Below, in pieces: positions 34,198 to 46,367 of a stretch of 64,000 bases of DNA. Positions within the stretch are counted from its first letter, which is position 1; every line of letters begins with the position of its first letter. The notes under the pieces are model-generated. The model was not told the DNA's origin. It was given only the letters and a program-made list of their open reading frames with translations, and did no database searches. Source of the DNA: Margaritifera margaritifera (lineage: Eukaryota > Mollusca > Bivalvia > Unionida > Margaritiferidae); assembly GCA_029931535.1 (NCBI GenBank), contig JAQPZY010000806.1, positions 387,501 through 451,500 on the forward strand, in the 5' to 3' direction. Both the position numbers and the translations under genes were made by a program.

Positions 34198-35224
34198 TGG
34201 GGAAAAGAATGAAAGATCAATATTAAAGATTTTTTAAAAAGTAATTTTGTCATAAATTTTACAAATTCTAGACAGGATTTGGTTTCCATTGTAACTGACT
34301 GTTGCTGACTGTGTCATCCTTTCATGGTGCAATAAAGCAAACCCATCACCCTTCCATTGTTTACAACTAATTTACCTGCTAACAAGAAAATTATTCTTGC
34401 ACAATATGTAAACTCATTTAGAATGCCAAATTACTGACAATGGACAAGTTTGTGTAAATTAGGCAGTTCAGTCTCCAGACAATAAAGGGTTAAGAACAAT
34501 GAATGTTTACTTGAAAATCCAGTGTATTTTGGAGAGTTTTCAATACTTTACCCATTTACAAATACATGAAATTTGAGACATTTTTTGCTATTTTAGTTGT
34601 TTGGATTTACATGCACATGTATGTTAAGAAACATCTGACTCGGAACACATAAGAAAAGAAAGGTTGCACAATCTTGTATATAATGAAGAGTCTTCCATGG
34701 AATGTCTAAGTTGAGTGTTTCATTTGCTGCTGTTCAGTCAATATTGGTCGGTTCTAGTTAATTAGTAACTATTTATTATTTCTATGCATGTGAGATTTTA
34801 ATCATGGATTTTCTAGTGGAAGGTAGGGTTGGCATTTCTCCTGTGAGCTTGGCATCATTATGTCACTGTACATAAAAAAAATCATCATCATCATCATTAA
34901 CCTCTGTCTGCATATGACCTTTTGGCTATTCTTTGTAACTGGATTTTAGATGATTGGGAGCAAAGGTTGCCAGTCATATGATTAGAATACTTTAAATTTG
35001 AGAAAATGGGCTTTGTTAGCAGTAACACACCAACACTTACTAGACTAAGTGCAGACCATTTCACTGTCTTGATTCAGAGAAAAATTGTATATATATATAT
35101 AGATATATGGCCTAACCCTTGAATAGTGTCAGATTCCCAAGATGTTTGTATATGAATTAAAGGGAATGCTAACCAATAGCACACATAATATATTTTGCCA
35201 CAAAAATTGGTAATGGCATAGTTA
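34198..35224. other. AT-rich intronic stretch
   Basis: No gene was recognised. Minor features are an (ATC)n run near 34880 and a (TA)n run near 35090. Confidence 0.4.
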
Positions 35225-35305
35225 TAAAAGACTTTCCCAGTGTTTCATGCTCATCAAGCTCTTCATCAGGGAAAGAAAACAACTTACAAAAAACAAAATA
35301 TTATT
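35225..35305 (-). mobile_element. Penelope-like solo tail, minus-strand arm
   Basis: On the minus strand it reads TTTTGTAAGTTGTTTTC, TTTCCCTGATGA, GAGC, GAAACACTGGGAAAG. This matches the plus-strand arm at 35475-35565 and the tail at 22190-22345. Confidence 0.65.
35242..35269 (-). ncRNA. Hammerhead-like core, canonical CTGATGA...GAAAC
   Basis: On the minus strand CTGATGA (35269-35263) and GAAAC (35246-35242) bracket a segment with a 3-bp GCT/AGC stem. Outside, CTTTCCC and GGGAAAG can close an outer stem I-like helix. The core bases are consensus, but stem II is weak and stem III is barely present, so activity is doubtful. Confidence 0.45.
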
Positions 35306-35394
35306 TTAAACCTTTGCTATTCTTATCCCAACACAAAATATACATTTAGTTTGCACATTTTTATACTGTTTTCATCTGATTTGTTTCATTATTT

Positions 35395-35565
35395 TTCCTT
35401 ATTTTCTGTAGATTTCCCCGGTCATTCAAACAAGTAAATAGTTTTCTCTCAGCTTTTGTGTAACCTGTTTGTTTTGTTGTTTGTAAGTTGTTTTTTCCCT
35501 TGACAAAGAACCTGATTAGCTTGAACTGGTTTTGTACTGTGCCGTTATACATTTTTATGGCCATA
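35395..35565 (+). mobile_element. Penelope-like solo tail, plus-strand arm
   Basis: It shares CCGGTCATTCAAACAAGTAA, AGCTTTTGTGTAACC, TTGTTTGTAAGTTG and TTTTCCCTTGACAAAGAACC with the tail at 22190-22345, followed by AGCTTGAACTGG and TGTACTGTGCCGTTATAC. The hammerhead core is broken here (TTGACAAA, GAAC). There is no adjacent RT. Confidence 0.65.
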
Positions 35566-36110
35566 TCAATTAATTTTCTATGATGACATAATATTGTTTT
35601 CACTCATATATTTTGCAGCCTTCCATAATACTCAAAGAACAATGTCTTATATCCAGCCATGCAGTGTCTGATTTTCCCTTGTTTTCATTTTATCTATATA
35701 CTTAACCTCTCTTTAACAGCCATCTCATGTACCCAGCCAAAAATTTGTCCATCCTATTGCTGGCTGCTCAAGAGACTTGGTGCACTGAATACACAAAACT
35801 TAAACCAGGTTATTGAAGCTGAAGAATACTCCAGGCAGTTCATTTTTAAAATTACTTAAAAACACTTTGAAATGTACCTGACAGTATTTTATAATCTACA
35901 TACTTTTCTCATCTCAGCTTTAGATGTCTTTTGTCTAAAGGCCATCATCAGCCCTTGTTAGTACACAGAGCCTAGGTCATAGGTTTGATTTCCTAGGGCT
36001 TTTAGTCATTCATTTTTGGTCTGTGTCTCTGCCAGTATATTTTCATTTACAGTAATAGAAATTTATTGCAGACATTAAAGTACTCTGTGCTAGGTTAAAA
36101 AATTGTGATA
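35566..36110. other. AT-rich intronic stretch
   Basis: No gene was recognised. GGTCATAGGTTTGATTTCCT near 35970 faintly resembles a SINE B box, too weak to call. Confidence 0.35.
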
Positions 36111-37094
36111 ATTCATGGCTGTCCCGGGGCCACCAACTTTGAAAAAATCTGGTTTCCCAGCAGATTTTTCTAGTTGCGCAGTAAATTACTATGGTTGCCG
36201 TTAAGATTCTATAATCAAAATTATTCAGTTACTTTATTCATATATATATTTAGTTAGTCCTAATTGCATACAATACTGGTAACTCACCATCAGTCCTGCT
36301 AATTGAAAGTGTCACACATGTTACATACTTATTTATTAATCTGTTTAAGATTATGAAAAAAAAATAATGAGATAATTTTTCCTTTTTTGACAGTGATAAA
36401 TCAAACCCCAAACCTGTCTGATTTATCAGACTAGATGTCTTGTTGTCATCAGCTTTCTAGTAGTTGGTCACCATTGACCAGAAACTTGTCCATATTTTAT
36501 GTTTATCTGAGTTTACATCATTATGGTTCATGTTATTGTTAATCTAATACTATTATTCTTATGTCTAAACTGCCAAGAAGATATAGACTGTCCATGTGGG
36601 ATTTTTGTTAGCTATTACCCCACAAACCAATATAGTATGCAACAACAATTGCAGTTGGTTTGATTCTTTATACTTGCCATATTCATTTAGCTAAAGTTAG
36701 CCTACAGAAACAAATGTCACATGCTCTGCAGCAAGTTCCCATTTCTTCAACAGACCAATGAGAAAGCATACTAATAGACACTGGTATTCAGTGAGTGAAG
36801 TCAAAGATGAAAGATACCGTTGCCATATGTTTGTGTGTTGACAAAAGAAGAACATTCATGAGTCTTGTTTTTTGAAGGGTACACCCCAAGGGGCTTGTAG
36901 TATGGACTGTGACTACTTAATCAGATAATAAGTAGCTAACACATGGGGACTAGTGTTGCCTCTTACCGATAGACATAACCCAACACTCGACCACAGAATT
37001 ATATGGAGGTAATTTGGGTACTCTGCTGTAGGTACCTAGATAGACAATTTAATGATCAAATATTTTTCTCTGGAAACAGTATAAAATTCCATTA

Positions 37095-37230
37095 TAATTT
37101 TTTAACATGATCATTTTTTATTCATATTTTTGGGTTGCCTTACTGGTCTTTCACATTGGGAAAAATGGTTGCCAGGCATTAATTTTTAATTGTCCCTTGC
37201 TCCCGGGCAATGGATTTTTCTACCCCTGTT
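37095..37230 (-). repeat. hAT-like terminal fragment (tentative)
   Basis: On the minus strand it begins CAGGGGTAGAAAAATCCATT and GCCCGGGAGCAAGGGACAAT, a style typical of hAT ends. A loosely related GTCCCGGGGCC...AGATTTTTCTAG stretch lies near 36120-36180 and could be its decayed partner. Confidence 0.35.
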
Positions 37231-38130
37231 AGTAATATTACCAAATCATTAATCAGGATAATTAACTAGATCTAAGATGCTTATTGTTTTCTCCTGCATT
37301 TAGCAGTATTTTTTTGTCTTGGCAGATGGAACTGTACATAATGCTATATACCTCTCTGTAATGCATAACAATTATTGTGTGTCCATGATGTATTATGACT
37401 AATAATTGGTTTGCTCAGATTGTTACATGATCTAAATCATCTGTATCAAATGTTAATTAGTGTAAATACTTCTATTATGCACCAGTGTATCTCTTGAATT
37501 TTGGAAAGTAACCTTAAACCAGAGCTCAAATTTAATGCTCACATACTTGCAAAATCCGAGTTAATTGTGGAAAATAATAGTTAAAATTTGAAGCTAAATG
37601 TATTGCAACTTTTTGCAAGTGTTAAATTTTCCAGTGATAGACTATACAGCAAATCATTCGTAAAACTTCTTAAAGTATGTAAATTCAGCAAAATGCATAA
37701 TTCAAGAACATGAGATTGTTTTGTCCAAGACTGATAAATCATCGCCAAACCTGTATACGTATGGTCGCTAATTTATTGGCTGAACTTTGTCATTGAGATA
37801 AGCTGTTTAGGTGACAGCTTTGACTACTGTTGCCATTACTATTGTATTTTTATTATATGTCTGTAGATCCCTCCGGTATTTTATTGGAGCACCCTCAACT
37901 TGTGAGGTAGAGTGATCAATGTGACACTCAACAACCTTAATCATGCATTCAAGGTGTGTAGAGATTTCCATATTTACAGACTACTACCTATTGCTACTAT
38001 TAATAGAGGAGTGATGGGAATACTTACTGATAATAGACAGTGAACTACTAGGGCACAGCCAAAGTTTCAAATGTATTTTTTTGCACACAACCCTTTTGTT
38101 CTCAAATACAGAAATATTTATCTGGAATTA
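37231..38130. other. AT-rich intronic stretch
   Basis: No gene or element was recognised. Confidence 0.4.
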
Positions 38131-38144
38131 TTTTTATTTACATA

Positions 38145-38225
38145 AAATATGTTGCTATGTCACCTCTTATGACTTGCTGTGCAAGTATTTTTTGTTGGAC
38201 GGTTGATTGCAGGTATTTGTCACAT
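38145..38225 (-). repeat. Dispersed repeat, copy B
   Basis: The reverse complement (CAATCAACCGTCCAAC, GCACAGCAAGTCATAAGAGG, GACATAGCAAC) matches 18380-18480. The family is unidentified. Confidence 0.6.
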
Positions 38226-38349
38226 ATTATCCTTACTATCCATTTGTAACAAGTGAAATGGTTGCCCCTCATATATTCTTGTTCAGTCTGGTGAAGCTGA
38301 TTGTTTATGAACCTTTCAGGTTCCAAAAATGCGAACTTGGACATAGTGT

Positions 38350-39766
38350 GATCTTGTGTAGTTCTGTACTACATCATAATGACATTAGTACACCATGCAG
38401 AGTCACACAAAGAAATCTTTCAGAAGAAAACTGACTGTACTAATTTTGAAAATGTATCAGTTTGGTTTTACGAAGGTTCAGCTGTTGTGATTAATAATTA
38501 TAGTTTTAATAAATCCAATCTTGGATGATAATTGGGAAAAAAAACTACATTTGTACCTATTAATTCAAGCATTAGGAAGTTATTAGTATATTCATGCTGA
38601 TTTCTACTAGTTCATTTTGATTTGGTTTAACTTCTGCATGCAGTTTTTTTTTTTTTTTTTTTTAAACCTTTGAAAAAATGTATTGATCATTGTGGGGGTT
38701 GGAATTGCATACCCCACTTTCGTGCCCATTAAAATTCAGACATCAGTTATAAAAATAGATATATATATATATTTAGCTGTACATGTAGTTTTTAAAACTG
38801 AAAATGATAATAATAATTACAATTGAAACTGAAAAGTATCATTGTTCACTTTTACTCCAAAACTCATGGCTAACAGTATAGATCAACAAAAGTAAATGAT
38901 ACAAACAAAAAAAACAAACAAAATTGTCAGTAGGAATAGGATTTTGCAAATTGATATTTTTGCCAGTCTTGTGAAGAAATGCAAAAAGCACAAAAAATTA
39001 AACTGAGGCCTAAACAGTAATTTGCACAATATTTGATTCTTCAAAGAAGCACAATTCTCTGACATTGACTGGCCATAATATTATATTCAAACACTTGTCT
39101 CATCCATCCTGGAGCAAGACCACTTTTTGGATAAAACCTTTGCTTATTCCTTTTTATAATGTAAAACAGTAAATTCCTCCTCTGAAATTTGATGTACCAA
39201 CTATAAACCAAGCCACTGCTTCCCATTCTGATCACTGGTCTCAATTGGAGGCTTAACTGCCAATTATTTTGTTGGCATGGCACAAACTATTACATAGTGA
39301 TCAATACACATAGGGTATAACCTGCTGACATAATTTTTTGTACTGGTATCTATTGATTTATTGAGTATCAGTGCATTCAGTTCCTTAAGAACTGTTTTTC
39401 CTTGATATGGTAATGGTAATGTACAGAGAAGAATAATGATCAACTTAAATATCAGTCTTCATACCATTCTAGATTGCTGACTCCAAGGCAATTATATGAG
39501 ACAGAAGACAATTCCATCATTATTAGGGTACATTAATAAGGAAATAGGCTCTTAGCTACCATGACACATACTGTAGAATGATTCTGACTGCACTTACAAG
39601 TATTCAGTTTTGGTCCATTTAAGCAGCTTTTGTATCATACAATCAAGGAAATATATCAACAGTAGCACATCCATCAAGGTACTGAAGCTGAAGAAAGGTT
39701 TTATTTTATCACTGCCTTGAAAACTAAGTCCATCTACTGATGACAGGATCTTGAAATAATTTACAT
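38350..39766. other. AT-rich intronic stretch
   Basis: It contains a T tract (about 38643-38663) and a short (TA)n run near 38760. No gene was recognised; the 60-80 codon open frames on the minus strand show no known domain. Confidence 0.4.
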
Positions 39767-39981
39767 CTATACTTGCTTATAAGTCAAGTCAAACTGCAAA
39801 CTGCACAGACCCAGATCTACCATAGCATAATTCACCAGCAGATCTGAGTCTGTGCAGTTTGTTACAAGAGATCAGAAGAACAAACAATATGGACCCTGAG
39901 CTGCCAGTGCATTATGTGAAGGCAGATCAGGGTCTATGTTGTTTGCAGTTGGACTTGACTTAAAAGTGATTATATATGGTA
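39767..39981 (+). mobile_element. Double-hairpin MITE, copy 3
   Basis: Forward orientation, with ACTTGCTTATAAGTCAAGTC at the left end, a CCCAGATCTACC hairpin, a GAGATCAGAAGAACAAACAA spacer and a CCCTGAGCTGCC/GGCAGATCAGGG hairpin. It ends ATATATGGTA. Confidence 0.88.
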
Positions 39982-40049
39982 ATTCTCTTCCATAACTTGC
40001 AAATTCCATTTGTCCAGACACCTGTAATAATAGCCATTTTACCAGCACA

Positions 40050-40277
40050 GTGAGAATGGGTCATTTGAGGTCTTTGGTTGATTTTCAAGGTTCCTGGTCA
40101 CCTATTCAGGGTCTATGTTGTGGATATGATACATGTACATCATTCATTTTTGCTAATTGGTCTGTTTTTGGAAATATGAAGAATAAATTTGAAGTTAAGG
40201 TAATTTTTGGGTCTTGGGATCTGAGTTCATGTTTAAAGTACTTCAAGAAAACAGGGTTGGAAAACTGTGTAATTTAA
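40050..40277 (+). other. Anonymous 75-codon open frame, probably not a gene
   Basis: The frame begins MRMGHLRSLVDFQGSW and has no recognised domain or splice context. It is listed only because it does not overlap a repeat. Confidence 0.1.
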
Positions 40278-40584
40278 TAACAATGACTGCAAAATCTGGT
40301 TAAATCAGCATCTAGATCATCAAAATTCTAAAAAGATAAACTACTATTGAATATGATGTGCTACTATTGACTATCAGCTGAAGTTCAGGACACGTTTTTT
40401 TTTAGCATGAAAAATCCAGCTCAGTCGGGCCAGGCCTGGAAACCATAAAACTCTAGAGCTGGAGTTAGAGCTTTAGATTTTGGTTCAACTAATCACAAAT
40501 TACATGACTTTTGAAAGGTCATCTCTAATTGGCTGATAGTGAAAACTCAATCTCAAACTTGAGCTTAGAGTTTTATGATTTCCA

Positions 40585-40742
40585 GGCCAGAAGGATAATG
40601 CTGGAGATGTTTCCAGGCCAGAAGGATAATGCTGGAGATGTTTCCAGGCCAGAAGGATAATGCTGGAGATGTTTCCAGGCCAGAAGGATAATGCTGGAGA
40701 TGTTTCCTGGCCAGAAGGATAATGCTGGAGATGTTTCCAGGA
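40585..40742 (+). repeat. 31-bp minisatellite, five units
   Basis: Five nearly identical units of CCAGGCCAGAAGGATAATGC plus TGGAGATGTTT. One unit reads CCTGGCC. Confidence 0.96.
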
Positions 40743-40831
40743 TAGTGCTGCTCAAGAATTTTTCCAGAATAAATATTATTGACAATTGTTGTCCATAAGA
40801 CTGATCATGTAAGAAATTGTGTACAACCACA

Positions 40832-41047
40832 TAAACTTGCTTATAAGTGAGGTACAACTGCAAACATGATAGACCCTGATCTTCTGTTGCATAATGGGCT
40901 GGCAGATCAGGATCCTTGTTGTTTGTTCTACTAATTATTCTTAACAAGCTGCATAGATCATGATCTGCGAGCACATTAATTGCAACGTTGGATCTGGGTC
41001 TATGAAATTTGCAGTTGGATCCAACTTATGCATGTGTATATATGGTA
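40832..41047 (-). mobile_element. Double-hairpin MITE, copy 4
   Basis: Reverse orientation, with the GACCCTGATCTTC hairpin first and the ATGATCTGCGAGC/TGGATCTGGGTC hairpin second. Ends are AAACTTGCTTATAAGTGAGG and CATGTGTATATATGGTA. Confidence 0.85.
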
Positions 41048-41772
41048 AATCATATGCAATGGTAACATTAACATACAGTACTCCCCAAAAATAAGCACAT
41101 AAATTTCTTCCAAATGTCTGATCCCCATCTTCAGAAAGAAACAAAAAAGATGTGCATCACAGGTTCTAGTTTCAGACGACGCATGGTTCAAATCTTATCA
41201 TCAAAATGTCAAAGTATATGAAATAACTTTCTAATATACCTGTTACATTATTTCTACATTGTACATATTGCTGGAGAAATTGTATTTCATGCAGAAGTGC
41301 TGAAAATGGCTCAAAGGTAGTTAATAAAAGAACAAATGTGGTTGACTCCATTGAATGCTGGAGATGGAACATATGTTGTATTGATTTTAGGTGCAGCTGA
41401 TATTTGATACATTATATTGAAATGAAAGTAATAGAATCAGATGTGTTGTCATTTGGATGAATAAGTGTTTCATCAGACATAAAATAGTTATTGATTTTAG
41501 TGAACTTGCTGCTATTCATCGTTTATAATGCCAAAATCTACATCTAACTGCAACTAGACCATGAGCAGTATAGTTGACTTTAAAAACGTAATATTTATTG
41601 ACTTTACAAATTTAATTCACTCGGGCAAAGTCAGAAATTAAAGTTTATTCATTGCATTTGTTGCTATGGTTGCATTAGGCTTAAATAGTACAAGTTGTAT
41701 CCATCTGATTGTCCCATTAATCTGATCTCGGATATGCAGCAGATTAAATTGTGAATTATTGTATTTAAATAC

Positions 41773-42856
41773 AGCACTCCTTCATTATAATGCTTTCCAT
41801 GCCATAGATCATATTGCTTTGTTTTGAGAACACCTTATAATGAATTACATGATACAGTATTCCTTTATTTTAATGCTGTCCATGCCATAGATCATATTGC
41901 TTTATAGTGAGAACACCTTATAATGAAGTACATGATGTAGTACTCCCTCATTATAATGCTTTAATGGGAGCCATATAGCATATTGCTTTATAGTGAGACC
42001 ACCTTATAATGAATTACATGATACAGTACTCCTTTATTTTAATGCTGTTCATGGCAGCCATAGAGTATACCACCTTATAGTGAGACCTTAAAATGTAGTA
42101 GATGATACAGTACTCCCTCATTATAATGCTGTCCATGCAAGCCATACAGCATATTGCTTTATAGTGAGAACACCTTAAAATGAAGTAGATGATACAGTAT
42201 TTTCCTCATTATAATGCTGTCCATGCAAGCCATACAGCATATTGCTTTATAGTGAGAACACCTTAAAATGAAGTAGATGATACAGTATTTTCCTCATTAT
42301 AATGTTGTCCATGCAAGCCATATAGCATATTGCTTTATAGTGAGAACACCTTAAAATGAAGTAGATGATACAGTATTTTCCTCATTATAATGCTGTCCAT
42401 GCAAGCCATATAGCATATTGCTTTATAGTGAGAACACCTTAAAATGAAGTACATGATTCAGTATTTTCCTCATTATAATGCTGTCAATGCAAGCCATATA
42501 GCATATTGCTTTATAGTGAGAACACCTTATAATGAAGTACATGATTTAGTACTCCCTCATTATAATGCTATAATGATAGCCATACAGCATATTGCTTTAT
42601 AAGTGAGACCACATTATAATGAATTACATGATACAGTACTCCTTCATTATAATGCTGTCCATGGGAGCCATAGAGTATACCACCTTATAGTGAGACCTTA
42701 AAATGAAGTAGATGATTCAGTATTTTCCTCATTATAATGCTGTCCATGCAAGCCATATAGCACATTGCTTTATAGTGAGAACACCTTAAAATGAAGTACA
42801 TGATACAGTACTCCCTCATTATAATGATGTCCATATGAGCTATAGAATATATTGCT
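41773..42856 (-). repeat. TIR-related ~85-90 bp satellite, array 2, left part
   Basis: Twelve or so units with CAGTACTCCCTCATTATAAT, GCTGTCCATGCAAGCCATAT, AGCATATTGCTTTATAGTGA and GAACACCTTA. The left end TACAGCACTCCTTCATTATA looks like a transposon terminus. The strand is set to contrast with array 1 at 2657. Confidence 0.92.
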
Positions 42857-44640
42857 CTAATAATAATAATAATAATGATAATAATAATTCATAATTTATT
42901 TTATGAGGGTAACTCAGTTATAATATACAGTTTTCTCTGAGGTCCTCAGGAGGATGAACAAACGATTGTAAATACAAACAAATTGAAAAATAGTAAAGCA
43001 TGCTTAAATACATTAAGTATAAAAGCACAAAAGTGAATATGAAATGCATTAGCAGAATAAATTGGAGTGCATGTATTTCAATATTTACAATGAAAACTGC
43101 CTTTCGAGATAATGGTCATATGATTTTGTTTTGAACACATTTAGATTTGTTTCTGATCTAATGGTTTTGGGGAGTTCATTCTGTGGAATAGCACTAGACT
43201 AAGCAAATGATTTTTTAAAGTATTTGTTTTGTTTTGGAAATGGTCTTCTGCATTGATCATTTATAATCAGTCTCAATATAGGTCCTTAGTATTGTTCTTC
43301 TGACTTAAAATGACATGCAAATCTTGTGGACAAAGTTCATTCTACTTGTAACATTAATATAGACTTTTGGTAGGCTAGTCTGTATTAAAATTTCAGCCAT
43401 TTCAAGTCCAAGAATATAATTTTGTATGGTGTGTTGAATGGTATATTTAGGATATTTCTTGCTGCCCTTTTTTGAAGTTTGTGTATCATTGCAATATTAC
43501 TATCAGTTATATTTCCCCAAATTGTGCAGCAGTAGTCCAAAAGAGGAAGAATGAATGCATTGTAAAATAATTTCTGATAGTTGAGTGGTAGATATCTTTT
43601 ATTATCTGTAAAAGATACATTCTTGGGTTTACTACAGAACAAACATGTTTCACTTGCTTACACCAGTCTCGATTCTTATCAACATGAACTCCCAAAAGTG
43701 TTTCTGTGTCAACATTCTCAATTAGATTATTGAGATATACATCTCAAGATTTGAATTTCTGTTTAATGATAATCTTTGCCTAGTTCCAAGCAACATTGCC
43801 TTGGTTTTTAGTGGATTGATAAACATGTTATTCAGTGAGCACCATTATTCAACTTGATATAAATCTTCACCAATATTTTGTTCAAAGTTATAACATTAGA
43901 ATCAGACTTATGCAAAGTTGTATCATCAGCATATAGATCAGTTTTTGAATGTTGTACATACAGCGGCAAGTCATTTATAAACAATATGAATAATACAGGC
44001 CCTAAAATAGATCCCTGTGGAACTCCCTTGTTGATGGACATCAGCTCTGATTTAATGTTACCAATAACAACTTGCTGGCTTCTGTCAGAGAGGTATGATT
44101 TAAACCATGAGAGTGATAAGTGAAAAAATGTGTACTTTTAAAGTCTACATGCAAGTATATTATGGTCAACTAAGTAAAATGCCTTCTTAACATCAAGGTA
44201 TATAGTTTCAACCAATTCTCCATTGTCCATATCACTGCAACCATTCATCAGGGAGTTTCTTTTAGGGCAGACTGACAAGAGTGGTTTCATCTAAATCCAG
44301 ATTGGGATTGATGAATTAAATGGTACATTGATAGGTATCCAGAGAGATATTTGGAAATATGTCTTTCAGACAGTTTAGATATGATTGGCAGAATAGATAT
44401 TGGTCTATAATTATGTGGATTTGATTTTGAACCCTTTTTATAAATAAGCATAACCTTGGCTGTCTCAATTGCAATGAGAAGATTACTTTAGTAATGCTTT
44501 GATTAAATATGTAAGTAAGAGATGGAGCAATAATATCAGCTGTTTGGTCCAATCCAGCTGATTTCTTAGAATTTAACTTTTTCCATTCACTTACATGTAC
44601 TACATCTAAACATGACATAAATGGAATAGTGAATTGTAAA
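42857..44640 (-). pseudogene. CR1/Jockey-type LINE, 5'-truncated, nested in satellite
   Basis: Read on the minus strand, the order fits the RT of a non-LTR retrotransposon. WKKLNSKKSAGLDQTADIIA and KRVQNQIHIIIDQYLF (a shifted NYRPIS-like region) come first. Then INKGVPQGSILGPVLFILFI with NDLP and LYADDTTLHK (catalytic YADD retained), GVHVDKNRDWCKQVKHVCSV, and NYQKLFYNAFILPLLDYCCT with IWG and LQKRAARNIL. The end is IPQNELPKTIRSETNLNVFK, near 43090. A 3' untranslated part follows and ends in an (ATT)n tail (plus-strand AAT repeats at 42857-42885). Frameshifts and stops make it inactive, and the endonuclease domain is missing. The same satellite flanks both sides, so it jumped into the array. 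No target duplication was evident. Confidence 0.88.
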
Positions 44641-45033
44641 TTTTACTACAGTAAGACCACCATATAATGAAGTACATGATACAGTACTCCCTCCTTATAA
44701 TACTGTCCATTTGACCCATGGAGTATGTTGCTTTATAGTGAGAGCACCTTATAATGAAGTACATGATACAGTACTCCCTCATTATACTATGTCCATGGGA
44801 ATTATAGAGTATATTGCATTATAGTGAAACCAACTTATAATGAAGTACTTGATACAGTACTCCCTTATAATAATGTTGTCCATGTGACCCATAGAGTATT
44901 TTGCTTTATAGTGAGACTGCCTTATAATGAAGTACATGATACATATAATTTTACTACCACTTAATAAATTCGGATCCATGACGATACTTGTCTTATAACA
45001 GGAACCATGTTAAAATGAAGGACCATATAGTGA
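44641..45033 (-). repeat. TIR-related satellite, array 2, right part
   Basis: The satellite resumes after the LINE (AGTAAGACCACCATATAATG, then GATACAGTACTCCCTCCTTA). It ends with a segment whose reverse complement contains TTAAGTGGTAGTAAAATTAT, the same end structure as array 1 near 2735-2755. Confidence 0.9.
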
Positions 45034-46067
45034 GTGGGTGAGTGATGTAATGTTTCCTTTTGCTCTCCTCTAAGTTTGGGGTACAAGACAGGATACAAAT
45101 GTAATTTACTGCCATTTGGGGGTTTCTGGTAACACTAGTATAGTTTTAGAAAATTAATGTCAAAGTCATTTTCATTTTCTTGCAGAACAGGGACATTTTG
45201 TAAAAAGTGAAAAACAAGAGAGTTATTTTCCAGACAATTTTGGAAAACCTACCAACCAACACACATACATACACATGGTTCTTTATATTGCCCAAATGGT
45301 TGAAATCTTTGAATGCGTATATGATATTTTATGGTAAAGAAAAAAATTGAAAAATCCTGATTTTCTGGCTTGTTCACAAGGGTATATGTGGTTTGTGAGT
45401 CAGCCAAGGTCAGTTGACCCTATTGATTGTGATTCATTTGATTCAGTTGACATTCAGTGTATTACTGTAGACTTGATATAGGAGTAAATTTTCTAAATTT
45501 GACCATTGTCAGATGGTTTTGATAGATTGCAGTTGATATCTCAGCTGTGGATCAATATTCTATGTGTCTGGCCTGATCCCCATGAGAATGCAGTACCCAC
45601 ACTTTAGCCACTGTTAGAAAATGGAAGGCTTTAGTGGGTTTTCTGGGATGGATCATTGTGAAGATGTTGGTTTTATTCCAGGTCGACCTTGCTAGCATTG
45701 CAATAGATTTTATGTACTTGATCTATGTCTTCTATCATTCCCATGAGTAGTATTAAAATAAAAGGAACTAAAGCAGTAAATGGTATCCATGTGCATAAAA
45801 AGTAGTACTGAATCAACTCAGTGCAGAAGGAAATTGTCTGATTATTTAGCTATCAGCCATATTTTGTATTAGTTTCTGTCAATGTAAACTGACATGTGTT
45901 TCAGTTAATTACCAAATGAGGAAGAAATTAGTGTTGTCTGTAATGGAAAAAAAGTATTGAGATTTTATGCTTGTGTCTTGTTTTTTCTGATATATAGGCA
46001 AGAAGCAAGTGGAATGAAACAAATGATTGCCATTACTATGATCTGTTAATTCTTCTATGGTCTAGTG
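45034..46067. other. AT-rich intronic stretch
   Basis: No gene was recognised. An acceptor-like TTTCATTTTCTTGCAG at about 45170-45185 is followed by 51 open codons in phase 1 but has no convincing donor or domain. Confidence 0.4.
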
Positions 46068-46367
46068 CAGTGGTTCCCAACCTGTGGGCTGCGGACCCCT
46101 GGGGGGACATGGGGTTATTCCAAGGGGTCCGCGAATTCACATAGCTTCGCAGTAAGTATTGCTCCTCCAGCCAGATCTTGCTTTCCTCTGTTATCCCCAC
46201 CACTGCGAGCAAGGCATGTTCAAATTTAGCGCACCAAGCAGGAACTTGGTGCACTAAATATTTGTCCCTGACACAGCCTAAAAGTACAACTATTAGCATG
46301 CGGGGGTCCGTGCACTTATTTTAGGTTAAAAAGGGGTCCTCATTCTCAAAAAGGTTGGGAACCACTG
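46068..46367. mobile_element. hAT MITE, 300 bp
   Basis: The TIR CAGTGGTTCCCAACC is exactly inverted at the right end (GGTTGGGAACCACTG). The flanking 8-mers GTCTAGTG (46060-46067) and GTTTAGTG (46368-46375) differ at one base. The interior repeats GGGGTCCGCG-type blocks near both ends. The minus-strand open frame inside has no recognised domain. Confidence 0.92.

Noticed and set aside
40573..40974. 133-codon minus-strand open frame
   Set aside because: It is composed of the 31-bp minisatellite plus part of a MITE.
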